A stretch of 9,371 nt of DNA from an uncultured Acidimicrobiaceae bacterium (GTDB lineage Bacteria > Actinomycetota > Acidimicrobiia > Spongiisociales > UBA5794): NCBI GenBank assembly GCA_947258635.1, contig CAMYJM010000063.1, forward strand, positions 1 through 9,371, written 5' to 3'. A model generated the notes under the pieces. That model was given only the letters and a program-made list of their open reading frames with translations, did no database searches and was not told where the DNA came from. Shown in pieces: positions 1-6,817 of the stretch. Numbering within the stretch: the stretch's first letter is position 1; the number at the start of each line of letters is the position of its first letter. A program made the position numbers and the translations under genes.

Positions 1-231
1 GATACCGGCCTGGACATAGGAGAGGGTATGGAGCAGGTAGGCCTTGTCGGCGGCGACAACCTCGCCGCGAGCCTCGTGGAATTCGACCAGGCCTTCAACC
101 TCATCCCAAAACACGGCCGCGTCGACGTCGTACTCGTCGAAGATGGGGCTCTGCATGTTGTCGGGGATCAAGGTGCGGTCGAAATCCCAGATACAGGCGA
201 TAACCGTTTGGGTATATAGGGGTGCCGGCAT
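1..231 (-). CDS. HAD-superfamily hydrolase, N-terminal part (runs off left edge)
   Basis: Seventy-seven codons are visible from an ATG at 231, and the frame stays open to the window edge. Residues 14-21 read IWDFDRTL, which is HAD motif I (DxDxT): Asp16 would be the nucleophile and Asp18 the general acid/base, followed by a PDNMQ segment and an alpha-helical region as in cytosolic HAD hydrolases that act on small phosphorylated compounds. Motifs II-IV and most of the cap lie outside the window, so substrate and subfamily cannot be told. An in-frame TAG four codons upstream (TAG GCT TAC GGG ATG) rules out an earlier start. The Shine-Dalgarno sequence is weak. The gene lies 59 bp downstream of the 129-aa gene on the same strand and could share its transcript. 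The superfamily call is firm; the function is open. Confidence 0.85.
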   Translation of the reverse strand, partial: MPAPLYTQTVIACIWDFDRTLIPDNMQSPIFDEYDVDAAVFWDEVEGLVEFHEARGEVVAADKAYLLHTLSYVQAGI

Positions 232-290
232 CCCGTAAGCCTAGAAGGTATTGCGATGGGCCACGGTGTGAGGGCGCGGGGCCGTCGACC

Positions 291-680
291 CTAAGGAGTC
301 TCGAGCGCCCCGAACCAGACGCCGTGATCATCGAGCCACCACGGTTGCAGCAGGCACGGGGCCGCCCGCAGCGAAGCGTGGGCGTCGCCCACCCGGTTAC
401 ACGGCACCAGCACGACGACGTCCCAGCCGCGCCCGGCGAGGGTCCAAGTCGCCGGGGCGAGGCGCTCGAGGTTGTCGAAGTCCTCGGCGACGATCTCGAC
501 AACTCTCATGTCACCCGCCACCACGGCGGTGATCGACGACAGATCGGCCCCGACCGACCCGGCGACGAGGTCGGCCAGCGGGATGCGTTGGACGCGTTCG
601 CGGCGGGCGGCGTAGCTGTCGACGACCGCGGCGGTCACGTCCCCCGTGACATCGGGAGTTCGTTGAATCAGTAACGCCAT
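291..680 (-). CDS. 129-aa protein of unknown function
   Basis: I do not recognise a family. The start at 680 is well supported: AAGGGG on the minus strand (688-693) lies seven bases upstream of the ATG. The protein looks soluble, with no signal peptide or membrane segment. The middle alternates hydrophobic strands and helices (ITAVVAGDMRVVEIVAEDF around 50-68, then WDVVVLVPCN at 86-95), suggesting a small alpha/beta fold. The C-terminal quarter is rich in tryptophan (Trp79, 86, 114, 115, 122) and has Cys94 and Cys109. No catalytic signature is visible. It precedes the HAD hydrolase on the same strand with a 59-bp gap and is divergent from the P-type ATPase, so the palindrome at 740-753 could control it. 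Third-position G/C bias and a good ribosome site argue that it is a real gene. Confidence 0.75.
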   Translation of the reverse strand: MALLIQRTPDVTGDVTAAVVDSYAARRERVQRIPLADLVAGSVGADLSSITAVVAGDMRVVEIVAEDFDNLERLAPATWTLAGRGWDVVVLVPCNRVGDAHASLRAAPCLLQPWWLDDHGVWFGALETP

Positions 681-739
681 CTGTATGCCCCTTCGAGTCG
701 CCGTCGCAGCGAGTCACCCAACGCGAGCGGCTCGATTGC

Positions 740-753
740 TTACACCAGTGTAA
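740..753. promoter_or_regulatory. Palindrome TTACAC-N2-GTGTAA, possible repressor operator
   Basis: TTACACCAGTGTAA is a perfect 6-bp inverted repeat with a 2-bp spacer, in the 142-bp divergent spacer between the 129-aa gene and the ATPase gene. Its AT-rich arms stand out against the GC-rich surroundings. On the minus strand it contains TACACT, a passable -10 hexamer for the 129-aa gene; no convincing -35 accompanies it. Size and symmetry fit a dimeric repressor such as a TetR or GntR type, but no regulator gene is nearby and the operator role is inference. Confidence 0.35.
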
Positions 754-822
754 TTCACCCCGGCGCTCTAGGAAAGCCGCCCGATCGGCTAACCAACCGG
801 GCGACGCCGGTAATGTCGGACC

Positions 823-3375
823 ATGGCTACCGAGGTGCTGCATTCCAACGCTGAGGCGGGCCTATCCACCGCGCAGGTGAAGGAGCGCGCGGCCCGCGGC
901 GAGATCAACCGGGTCGAACTCGAGCACAGCCGGAGCACCGCCGAGATCATCCGGGCCAATGTTGTCACCCGATTCAACATCCTGCTCGGCGTCCTGTTGG
1001 TCGTGATCCTGGCTGCCGTCCGCGAACCGCGTGATGCGCTGTTCGGCATCGTTCTCGTCACCAACGCGGCCATCGGAATCACTCAGGAGCTGCGGGCCAA
1101 GGCGACCCTGGACCGTCTCGCCGTGCTGACCACGCCACAGGTCGGGGTGCTCCGCGACGGCAAGGTCAAGGAGATCGACGTGTCGCAGATTGTCATCGAT
1201 GACCTGGTCACGTTGAAGGTGGGCGACCAGCTTCCGGTGGACGGCAGGGTCGTGGCGGCCGCCGGTCTGGAGATCGATGAGTCGCTGCTCACGGGCGAAT
1301 CGGACGCAGTTCCCAAGTCACCGGGTGACGCCGCGCTTTCCGGCAGCTTCGTCGTCGCCGGAAGCGGCAGCTACGAGGCGACCCGAGTCGGCGAGCAAGC
1401 GTACGCGGTAGCCCTCGCCAAGGAAGCGAAACGGTTCACCCTGGTCAACAGCGAGTTGCGCGATGGCGTCGACTGGATCCTGCGGGCGATCACGTGGATC
1501 ATCGGCCCGATCATCGCTCTCCTCGTGTGGAGCCAGTTGAAGCTCGATGTGCCGTTCACCGGGGCGTTGAGTTCGGCCGTCGCCGGAGCGGTGGGCATGG
1601 TCCCGCAAGGGCTCGTCCTGCTGACTTCGCTGGCCTTTGCCGTTGGGGTGATCCGGCTCGGACGAAGAAACGTGCTCGTCCAGGAGCTACCCGCTATCGA
1701 GGGACTCGCCCGGGTCGACACCATTTGTTTCGATAAGACGGGCACCCTCACCGAAGGGGCTCTCGTCGTCCAAGGCGTCGAGCGGCTCAACTCGATGGAT
1801 CCGGCCCCGGCGCTCGGCGCTCTCGGTTCGGTGGAGCAGGATCCCAACGCCACTATGCGGGCCGTGGGGCGGGCCTATCCGTCGCCCGGGTGGAGCGCCG
1901 TCGGCTCCGTGGCGTTCTCGTCGGCCCGCAAGTGGAGCGGGGCCGAGTTCAGCGGTCGGGGAACCTGGGTCGTCGGCGCCCCGGACATCGTCGGCGCTGC
2001 ATTCCCCGACGTCCTCGACAAGTCCAGAACCTACGCCGCCAGGGGCCGTCGGGTCCTGTTGCTGGCCAACACCGGACGGCCATTGACGGGCAAGGAGCAG
2101 CTGCCCGCGGACCTCGAACCGGTGGCATTGGTTGTACTCGGCGACAGGGTCCGCACGGACGCGGTGACGACACTCCAATTCTTCGCGGACCAGGGCGTCC
2201 AAGCCAAGGTGATATCAGGAGACCACCCCGAGACCGTCGGCGCCATCGCGCGCGAAGTCGGGGTGCCGGGCGCCGAGCGGGTCGTCGACGGACGCGAGCT
2301 TCCGGAGGATCGCGACGCGTTGGCGGCGGTCTTGGAGGAATACAGCGTGTTCGGCAGGGTGACGCCGTACCAGAAGCGGGCGATGGTCGATGCCCTCCAG
2401 TCGCGGGGTCACGTCGTGGCCATGACGGGAGACGGGGTCAACGACGTCCTCGCGCTCAAGGACGCCGACATCGGCATCGCCGTCGGCTCGGGCAGCCCGG
2501 CGTCGCGCGCAGTCGCCCAGCTCGTCCTCGTTGACGGGTCCTTTGCCACAATCCCCGGAGTCGTCGCAGAGGGGCGCCGGGTGATCTCGAACATCGAGCG
2601 GGTGGCCAACCTTTTCGTCACCAAAACTGTCTATGCGGTCTTCATTGCCCTCGCAACCGGCCTCACCCAGCATCCCTTCCCCTTCCTCCCCCGCCACCTC
2701 ACCCTCGTCGGATCGGTGACGATCGGCATCCCGGCGTTCTTCCTGGCGCTGGCGCCATCCTCGATGCGGGCCCGCCCCGGATTCGTCAAACGGGTCCTCA
2801 GCTTCGCGATACCGACCGGGGTCGCCGCCGGCCTCGCCACCTTCTACGCCTACGATCTGGCGCTCTCCGAGATTGGCCGACGCCGCATCGTCGAGGCTCG
2901 AACGCTGGCAACGTTGGTGATCGCCGCCCTCGGTCTCTTCGCCCTTGGAATGGTCAGCCGCCCCCTGATCGGCTGGAAGAAGGGCCTGATCTGGTCGATG
3001 GCCGGCTTGGTCGTCTTGCTCTTCCTATCACCGCCCTCACGCGACTTCTTCGAGTTGGCGTTGCCACGGTCGGCGGTGCTCATGGCCGGCGTCGGCATCG
3101 TGGCGGTGGCCGGTGCCGCCATGTTCGGCGGGTTGCGCGGCGTCGGCTGGATCCGGAACATGCCCGACTACTTGCGCGAGCACCCCCCCGACCCTTCCGG
3201 CACATGGCACCGTATGCAGGAGCGAGCCAAGGGCCTGTTCGCAACCCCCCAGGCGATCCCGCTCGCGCCGGCGACTGCGGACGCGGCGGATCACGAGCTC
3301 GTCGAAGAGCCCGAGCCGGAACCGGAGCCGCTGCGCGAGATCGACTGGTTCGATCCCGACGCCGACTTCGAGTAG
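823..3375 (+). CDS. ctpE: CtpE-like cation-transporting P-type ATPase (850 aa)
   Basis: An inner-membrane ATP-driven cation pump that closely resembles mycobacterial CtpE, a Ca2+-related P-ATPase. Visible parts in order: a short cation-ATPase N-terminal region (about 13-32); TM1-2 (about 44-90); actuator domain with TGES at 157-160; TM3-4 (about 217-278); phosphorylation motif DKTGT with Asp304; a compact nucleotide domain containing GAPD (386-389); SGDHPE (465-470); the hinge motif TGDGVND (535-541); and about six C-terminal TM segments (598-770). The stretch VLVQELPAIEGLARVD just before the DKTGT motif is typical of CtpE. The TM4 ion-site motif reads PQGL (261-264) where PEGL is usual. A tail from about 783 is acidic and carries a Pro-Glu repeat (829-836). 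The start at 823 has little Shine-Dalgarno support but is the best in-frame ATG. Ca2+ as the ion is inferred from CtpE; K+ or Mg2+ cannot be excluded. Confidence 0.93.
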   Translation: MATEVLHSNAEAGLSTAQVKERAARGEINRVELEHSRSTAEIIRANVVTRFNILLGVLLVVILAAVREPRDALFGIVLVTNAAIGITQELRAKATLDRLAVLTTPQVGVLRDGKVKEIDVSQIVIDDLVTLKVGDQLPVDGRVVAAAGLEIDESLLTGESDAVPKSPGDAALSGSFVVAGSGSYEATRVGEQAYAVALAKEAKRFTLVNSELRDGVDWILRAITWIIGPIIALLVWSQLKLDVPFTGALSSAVAGAVGMVPQGLVLLTSLAFAVGVIRLGRRNVLVQELPAIEGLARVDTICFDKTGTLTEGALVVQGVERLNSMDPAPALGALGSVEQDPNATMRAVGRAYPSPGWSAVGSVAFSSARKWSGAEFSGRGTWVVGAPDIVGAAFPDVLDKSRTYAARGRRVLLLANTGRPLTGKEQLPADLEPVALVVLGDRVRTDAVTTLQFFADQGVQAKVISGDHPETVGAIAREVGVPGAERVVDGRELPEDRDALAAVLEEYSVFGRVTPYQKRAMVDALQSRGHVVAMTGDGVNDVLALKDADIGIAVGSGSPASRAVAQLVLVDGSFATIPGVVAEGRRVISNIERVANLFVTKTVYAVFIALATGLTQHPFPFLPRHLTLVGSVTIGIPAFFLALAPSSMRARPGFVKRVLSFAIPTGVAAGLATFYAYDLALSEIGRRRIVEARTLATLVIAALGLFALGMVSRPLIGWKKGLIWSMAGLVVLLFLSPPSRDFFELALPRSAVLMAGVGIVAVAGAAMFGGLRGVGWIRNMPDYLREHPPDPSGTWHRMQERAKGLFATPQAIPLAPATADAADHELVEEPEPEPEPLREIDWFDPDADFE

Positions 3376-3402
3376 CCGCCAGAGGGGCGCAGTCGATCGA
3401 TG

Positions 3403-4281
3403 TCACCGCCCGCGAGCGGACAGACCGTCGAGGAAATCGAGAAGGACGTCATTGACCCGCTCAGGCTGTTCCTGCTGGGTCCAGTGCCCGCAGTTGGAGA
3501 TCGGTACCACGGAGAGGTCCGGGACCCAGCGTTCCATCCCGTCGATGAGGGTCGGAGGTAGCACCGGATCGGAGTCGGCGGCCAGCACCAGCGTCGCCAG
3601 TTCGATCGGGGCGTTCTCGAACTCGGCCAGCGCGTCGTGGTTGGCATCGATGTTGCGGTAGTAGTTGAGCGGTCCACCGATACCGCCCGCAACGAAGGAG
3701 TCGCGGTACACGGCGAAGTCCTCCGGCGCCATGAACTCGGGATCCTTCGCCATCGACGAGTACACCCGACCCAGGAACGAGTCGGGATCAGCCGCGAAAC
3801 TCGCTTCAGCCGGGCCCTCCTCCTGGAAGTAGAGCACATAGCCAAATCGATCGGCCACGTGCTCCCGGATGTAATCGGTGCGGGGGAACCCGACACACCA
3901 ACCGCGATAGGGCACGTTGAGGCTGACCAGAGCGCGGAACCGCGCCGGGTGAAGCACCGCGGCCGTCCACATCACGATGCTCCCCCAATCGTGGCCGACG
4001 AGAACCGGCGACTCGAGTCGCTCTCCGTCGAGGAGCTCCACCAGGTCGCCCACGACCTCCCCGAGCCCGTATGCGCCCACGGCGGCGGGCTTGGAGGAAC
4101 CGCCGTAGCCCCGGCAGTCGAGGGCCATGGCCCGGTAGCCGGCGGCAGCGAGCGCCGGCAGCTGGTGGCGCCAGGAGAACTTGGTTTCCGGCCAGCCGTG
4201 AATCATCACCACCGCCGGGCCCGTGCCGACGTCGTCGATGGCGATCTCGATCCCCGTGCTCAGGGTCACCACTCGTTCCAT
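3403..4281 (-). CDS. Epoxide hydrolase, alpha/beta-hydrolase fold (292 aa)
   Basis: A cytosolic enzyme expected to open epoxides to diols through an ester intermediate. The oxyanion motif HGWPE is at 28-32. The nucleophile elbow VGHDWG puts the nucleophile at Asp98. The lid contains VLYFQEEGPAEASF, with Tyr151, and NYYRN (206-210), supplying the two tyrosines that activate the epoxide oxygen. Asp238 in DPVLPP and His266 in NCGHW complete the triad. A serine esterase would have Ser at the elbow and a haloalkane dehalogenase would lack the lid tyrosines, so epoxide hydrolase fits best, of the EphA type known from mycobacteria. Length is normal. The ATG at 4281 is chosen because it begins the conserved N-terminus; the frame is open far upstream, but only through the divergent neighbour. 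No clear Shine-Dalgarno is seen. It converges with the ATPase gene across only 27 bp. The natural substrate is unknown. Confidence 0.93.
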   Translation of the reverse strand: MERVVTLSTGIEIAIDDVGTGPAVVMIHGWPETKFSWRHQLPALAAAGYRAMALDCRGYGGSSKPAAVGAYGLGEVVGDLVELLDGERLESPVLVGHDWGSIVMWTAAVLHPARFRALVSLNVPYRGWCVGFPRTDYIREHVADRFGYVLYFQEEGPAEASFAADPDSFLGRVYSSMAKDPEFMAPEDFAVYRDSFVAGGIGGPLNYYRNIDANHDALAEFENAPIELATLVLAADSDPVLPPTLIDGMERWVPDLSVVPISNCGHWTQQEQPERVNDVLLDFLDGLSARGR

Positions 4282-4360
4282 GCCGGCAGGGTAGGACTTT
4301 GCAGCGAGCGGTGAAGCTGTGTCGGATTGCGGACACTGGATCGGTCGCGGTGCAGCGCGT

Positions 4361-4373
4361 CCGGTTGAACCGG
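4361..4373. promoter_or_regulatory. Inverted repeat CCGGTT-N-AACCGG in a divergent spacer
   Basis: A perfect 6-bp inverted repeat with a 1-bp spacer ends five bases before the ATG of the thioredoxin-like gene, in the 97-bp region (4282-4378) shared with the divergent epoxide hydrolase gene. It could be an operator, or could fold in the leader mRNA near the start. I see no good -35/-10 pair in either direction. GC-rich DNA yields such repeats by chance, so the role is uncertain. Confidence 0.25.
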
Positions 4374-4378
4374 GCAGC

Positions 4379-4987
4379 ATGTCTCGACAGTCGAACGCGC
4401 AGAAAAGAGCCGCCAAGCGAGAAGAGCAGGAGCGCTTGCGGCGCGCCGCCGCCCGCAAGCAACAGATCCGCAACGTCCTGATCGGCATCGGTCTCGTCGT
4501 GTTCGTCGTCGCGTTCGCGCTGGCAATCTGGCCCGAGCCCGACGAGGGCAACACGACGGCCGCCGCCTGGGACTTGCCGCAACTCGACGGCGACGGCCGG
4601 GTTGCGTTGGCCGACTTCGCCGGGAAGCCCACGGTGGCGGCCTTCTTCGCATCGTGGTGCGAGGTTTGCGAGCACGAAATCCCCCAGTATCTCGCCCTGT
4701 CTGAAGAGATCGGCGACGAGGTCAACTTCGTGGGCATCAACACTCTGGACAATGGGGCCGGCATGGGTGATGCCCGCAAATGGGGCATCGTCGGCAAATG
4801 GCCTCTGGCCCGAGACATCGGCAACGGCAACGGATCGGCGCTCGGCCAGACGACATTCGGCGCCGCCGGCATGCCGATGACCGTGATCTACGACGAGCAG
4901 GGCACCCCGGTCCAGATCGTGCAACGCGGACTCAGCCGCAGCCAGCTACTGCAACTTCTCGAGGACTTCACAGAATACGAGGCGTAG
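4379..4987 (+). CDS. Membrane-anchored TlpA/thioredoxin-like protein (202 aa)
   Basis: Probably an extracytoplasmic thiol-disulfide oxidoreductase. Residues 1-32 form a highly basic, helix- or coiled-coil-prone cytoplasmic segment rich in Arg, Lys, Gln and Glu. One membrane segment follows (about 33-51). From about 62 there is a thioredoxin-fold domain: FFASWCEVCEHEIP carries the redox pair Cys94/Cys97, and GMPMT holds the cis-proline (Pro166) before a TVIYDEQG strand. The order matches the TlpA/ResA group, whose members reduce disulfides in exported or cytochrome c-related proteins. The inter-cysteine dipeptide Glu-Val is unusual, since these proteins mostly have a proline there. I chose the ATG at 4379; a GTG at 4319 in frame would add 20 residues with no membrane logic. 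The gene stands alone, so its partner protein cannot be deduced. Confidence 0.88.
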   Translation: MSRQSNAQKRAAKREEQERLRRAAARKQQIRNVLIGIGLVVFVVAFALAIWPEPDEGNTTAAAWDLPQLDGDGRVALADFAGKPTVAAFFASWCEVCEHEIPQYLALSEEIGDEVNFVGINTLDNGAGMGDARKWGIVGKWPLARDIGNGNGSALGQTTFGAAGMPMTVIYDEQGTPVQIVQRGLSRSQLLQLLEDFTEYEA

Positions 4988-5000
4988 CCGGGACAATTCG

Positions 5001-5055
5001 CGCGTTCGTGTGCTCAAAACGGCGCTATTGCAGCGAAATAGGCACAACGAACGCG
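5001..5055. terminator. Long stem-loop between convergent genes, likely bidirectional terminator
   Basis: CGCGTTCGTGTGC (5001-5013) pairs with GCACAACGAACGCG (5042-5055), a 13-bp stem with one bulged A. The loop contains a smaller hairpin (CGCT-attgc-AGCG). It sits just after the stop of the thioredoxin-like gene (4987) and just before the stop of the convergent stalk-protein gene (5076), so it could end transcripts from both. A short T run (5056-5058) follows on the plus strand, and the U-tract is poor on both sides, so a transcript-end or anti-collision role is inferred. Confidence 0.5.
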
Positions 5056-5075
5056 TTTCGAGGCGTTGTCGGCTC

Positions 5076-6062
5076 TTACTTGGGAACGTTGCTGACGAAC
5101 TCGAAGGTCTTCGAACGGCCGTACTCGTCGGCCACCCTCACCCAGAAGACGTCGCCGGAAGGGGCCTCAGGGAAGAAGACCTTGACCTCCCAGCCGCCGT
5201 CCAGGCCAACCCTCGTCGATCCCGAGCCGTACTTCGATATCACGGAGATCGCGGAGCCGGGCTCTCCCCTGCCGTAGTACACGTCGTAGGGCGGATCCAG
5301 CTCGCACGACCCGAAGGTGGCATGGGCGCTGAACGGTGCGATGTCGGGGGGTTCGTAGAAGACCACGACCACATCCTGAGCGGTGTTGCCGGCCGCATCC
5401 GCCGCAGTGACTACGAGGCGATTGCGCCCCGGCCGCAACTCGAGCCGCAGCCGCCACAAGCCCTCGTCGCCCATGTCGGCCTCGTGCTTGCCCAGGGTCA
5501 CGGTGGCGCCGGGCTCGGTGGTTCCCCTGATGGTGATGGCCGGCCGTGCGAAACGCATCCGGTTCTCGGGGAAAACGATGGCGATGGCGGGCGGCGTGGT
5601 GTCCGGCGGCTTCGTGATGTCCGGCGGCTTCGTGGTGGTGGGTGGCGGCTCGGTCGTCGTCGTGGTCGGCGGCGCTTCGGTTGTCGTCGTAGTCGGCGGC
5701 GTCGTCGGAGCGGAGGTCGTCGGCGGTGCCGGCTCCGTCGTCGGTACGGGCTCGGTCGTCGTCGGCAGCGCCACAACCTCCGGGCGGTCGTCGCGCGGTG
5801 CCAGCGTCGTGGTCAGCGGCGGTGCCTCCGTTGTGGTCGAAGTCGCGGTGTCGGCCACCGGCACCAGCGGCTGCGGGGTCCGGAAGGCGGCTCCGGCCGC
5901 GATGAACATGGCGATGCCGGTCCCAACGATGGCGAGGTTGACGACCTTGGCGATCGCCGCCCGACGCACCACCGTCGCGAACGGAGCCGGCGGAGCGGCC
6001 GTGGCCAGGCTCTCGTGGATCGCGGATGCTGCTCGCCGGGCGCGGGCGTCTACGGCATTCAT
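5076..6062 (-). CDS. Single-pass membrane protein with Pro/Thr stalk and Ig-like domains, putative anti-sigma partner (328 aa)
   Basis: The start is fixed by an ATGA overlap with the sigma factor stop (ATG 6060-6062, TGA 6059-6061) and by GGGAG seven to eleven bases upstream, so the two genes are translationally coupled. Residues 1-38 are a short basic cytoplasmic part; one membrane helix spans about 39-60; residues 70-157 are a Pro/Thr-rich stalk with runs of four or five threonines. Residues 158-236 look like a bacterial Ig-like domain, including TTEPGATVTL and the typical end VVTAADAAGNTAQD. Residues 243-327 form a second beta-rich region, where Cys252 is the only cysteine of the protein. 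Pairing with an ECF sigma gene suggests a membrane regulator that holds the sigma factor and senses something outside. The cytoplasmic part has no zinc-type HxxxCxxC motif and is much shorter than known anti-sigma domains, so the role is inference. A surface protein controlled by the sigma factor is the alternative. Confidence 0.85.
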   Translation of the reverse strand: MNAVDARARRAASAIHESLATAAPPAPFATVVRRAAIAKVVNLAIVGTGIAMFIAAGAAFRTPQPLVPVADTATSTTTEAPPLTTTLAPRDDRPEVVALPTTTEPVPTTEPAPPTTSAPTTPPTTTTTEAPPTTTTTEPPPTTTKPPDITKPPDTTPPAIAIVFPENRMRFARPAITIRGTTEPGATVTLGKHEADMGDEGLWRLRLELRPGRNRLVVTAADAAGNTAQDVVVVFYEPPDIAPFSAHATFGSCELDPPYDVYYGRGEPGSAISVISKYGSGSTRVGLDGGWEVKVFFPEAPSGDVFWVRVADEYGRSKTFEFVSNVPK

Positions 6063-6631
6063 TGCGGATCTCCCGAGTCGAGGCCGAGCCGCTCGCTGAG
6101 ACGAGCCCGACCCTTGAAGAGATGGACTTTCACGGTGCCTTCGGCGCACTCCAGGATCTCGGCGATGTCGGCAACGGACCGGTCCTCGAGATAGTGGAGC
6201 GCGATGGCTTGCGCCTGCCGCTTGGGAAGGGCGCGCACCTCGCTCCAGAAGGCTTCATCCTCGGCGGGCAGCGCCGGCAGGTACGAGGCTTGCGGCTTCA
6301 GGCGAGCCATCGCCCGCGCCTCTCGCACACTGCGGCGGAACCGGGACACGGACAGGTTGGCGACAACCCGACGCACCCAGGCTTCCGGTTTGTCATAGCG
6401 GCCGACCTTCCCCCAGGATTTGTGGGCAGCGAGGAAGGCCTCCTGGGCGAGGTCTTCGGCTGCGGACCGGCTCCCCGACAACGCATATGCCAGGCCGATT
6501 ACCGAGCGCAGCTCCCGTGCGTAGAACGCCTCGAAGCTGACCGTTGCCCGGATCGGGACCGCGCCGACCTCAGCCCCCACAGCGGACGCTGCGGACTGAT
6601 GATCAGCCAGCGGTTGAGATTTTGCGGTCAC
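6059..6631 (-). CDS. ECF RNA polymerase sigma factor, SigE family (190 aa)
   Basis: A cytoplasmic group 4 sigma factor. Region 2 spans about 33-101 (FEAFYARELRSVIGLAYAL, then AEDLAQEAFLAAHKSW at 58-73, then WVRRVVANLSVSRFRR); region 4 spans about 134-183, with the helix-turn-helix SVADIAEILECAEGTVKVHL and the closing FKGRARLSERL. Regions 1.1 and 3 are absent, as expected for ECF factors. No C-terminal extension is present after region 4. The start is a GTG at 6631, chosen because AGGA (6638-6641) lies six bases upstream; a nearby ATG at 6638 is out of frame. The first about 30 residues look disordered. The gene overlaps the downstream membrane-protein gene by four bases. No clear promoter or autoregulatory site could be read upstream. 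Target genes and inducing signal are unknown. Confidence 0.95.
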   Translation of the reverse strand: MTAKSQPLADHQSAASAVGAEVGAVPIRATVSFEAFYARELRSVIGLAYALSGSRSAAEDLAQEAFLAAHKSWGKVGRYDKPEAWVRRVVANLSVSRFRRSVREARAMARLKPQASYLPALPAEDEAFWSEVRALPKRQAQAIALHYLEDRSVADIAEILECAEGTVKVHLFKGRARLSERLGLDSGDPQ

Positions 6632-6637
6632 TTGTCA

Positions 6638-6641
6638 TCCT
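6638..6641 (-). promoter_or_regulatory. Ribosome binding site deciding the GTG start of the sigma gene
   Basis: AGGA on the minus strand lies six bases before the GTG at 6629-6631. An ATG overlapping it (6636-6638) is out of frame with the sigma factor, so this site supports the GTG as the true start. Confidence 0.6.
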
Positions 6642-6817
6642 GTTACTCGTCGCACGCCCCAGAAGGGTTTACCGAGAGGGAAGATTCTCGATTGCGCGTC
6701 TCGGCGGCAACACATGGTTTATCGAACAACTCACCTTATGGCTTGACCGGTGCGACCGTGTAACTTGGGTGATCGGACTCACACCACCGATTGGCGCCGG
6801 TCATCAGCGGAACACGT

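Noticed and set aside
222..674. 150-codon plus-strand frame opposite the 129-aa gene
   Set aside because: Arg/Pro/Gly-rich shadow of GC-rich coding on the other strand, with no ribosome site; the minus-strand gene has one.
778..803. CGCCCG...CGGGCG repeat just before the ATPase gene
   Set aside because: Six-base GC-only arms with a 14-base loop are expected by chance in this composition, and no T run follows.
3183..3189. Run of seven C in the ATPase gene (and another at 7869-7875 in a spacer) as phase-variation tracts
   Set aside because: Seven C is common in GC-rich DNA, the coding run falls in a Pro codon pair near the C-terminus, and there is no other sign of phase switching.
4282..4872. 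Upstream extension of the epoxide hydrolase frame to 489 codons
   Set aside because: The extra 197 codons lie antisense to the thioredoxin-like gene and have no family resemblance, whereas the conserved enzyme begins at the ATG at 4281.
5383..6099. 238-codon plus-strand frame rich in Gly, Val and Ser
   Set aside because: It is the antisense of the Pro/Thr-rich stalk codons; the low-complexity Val/Gly runs mirror the ACC/ACG/CCG codons of the real minus-strand gene.
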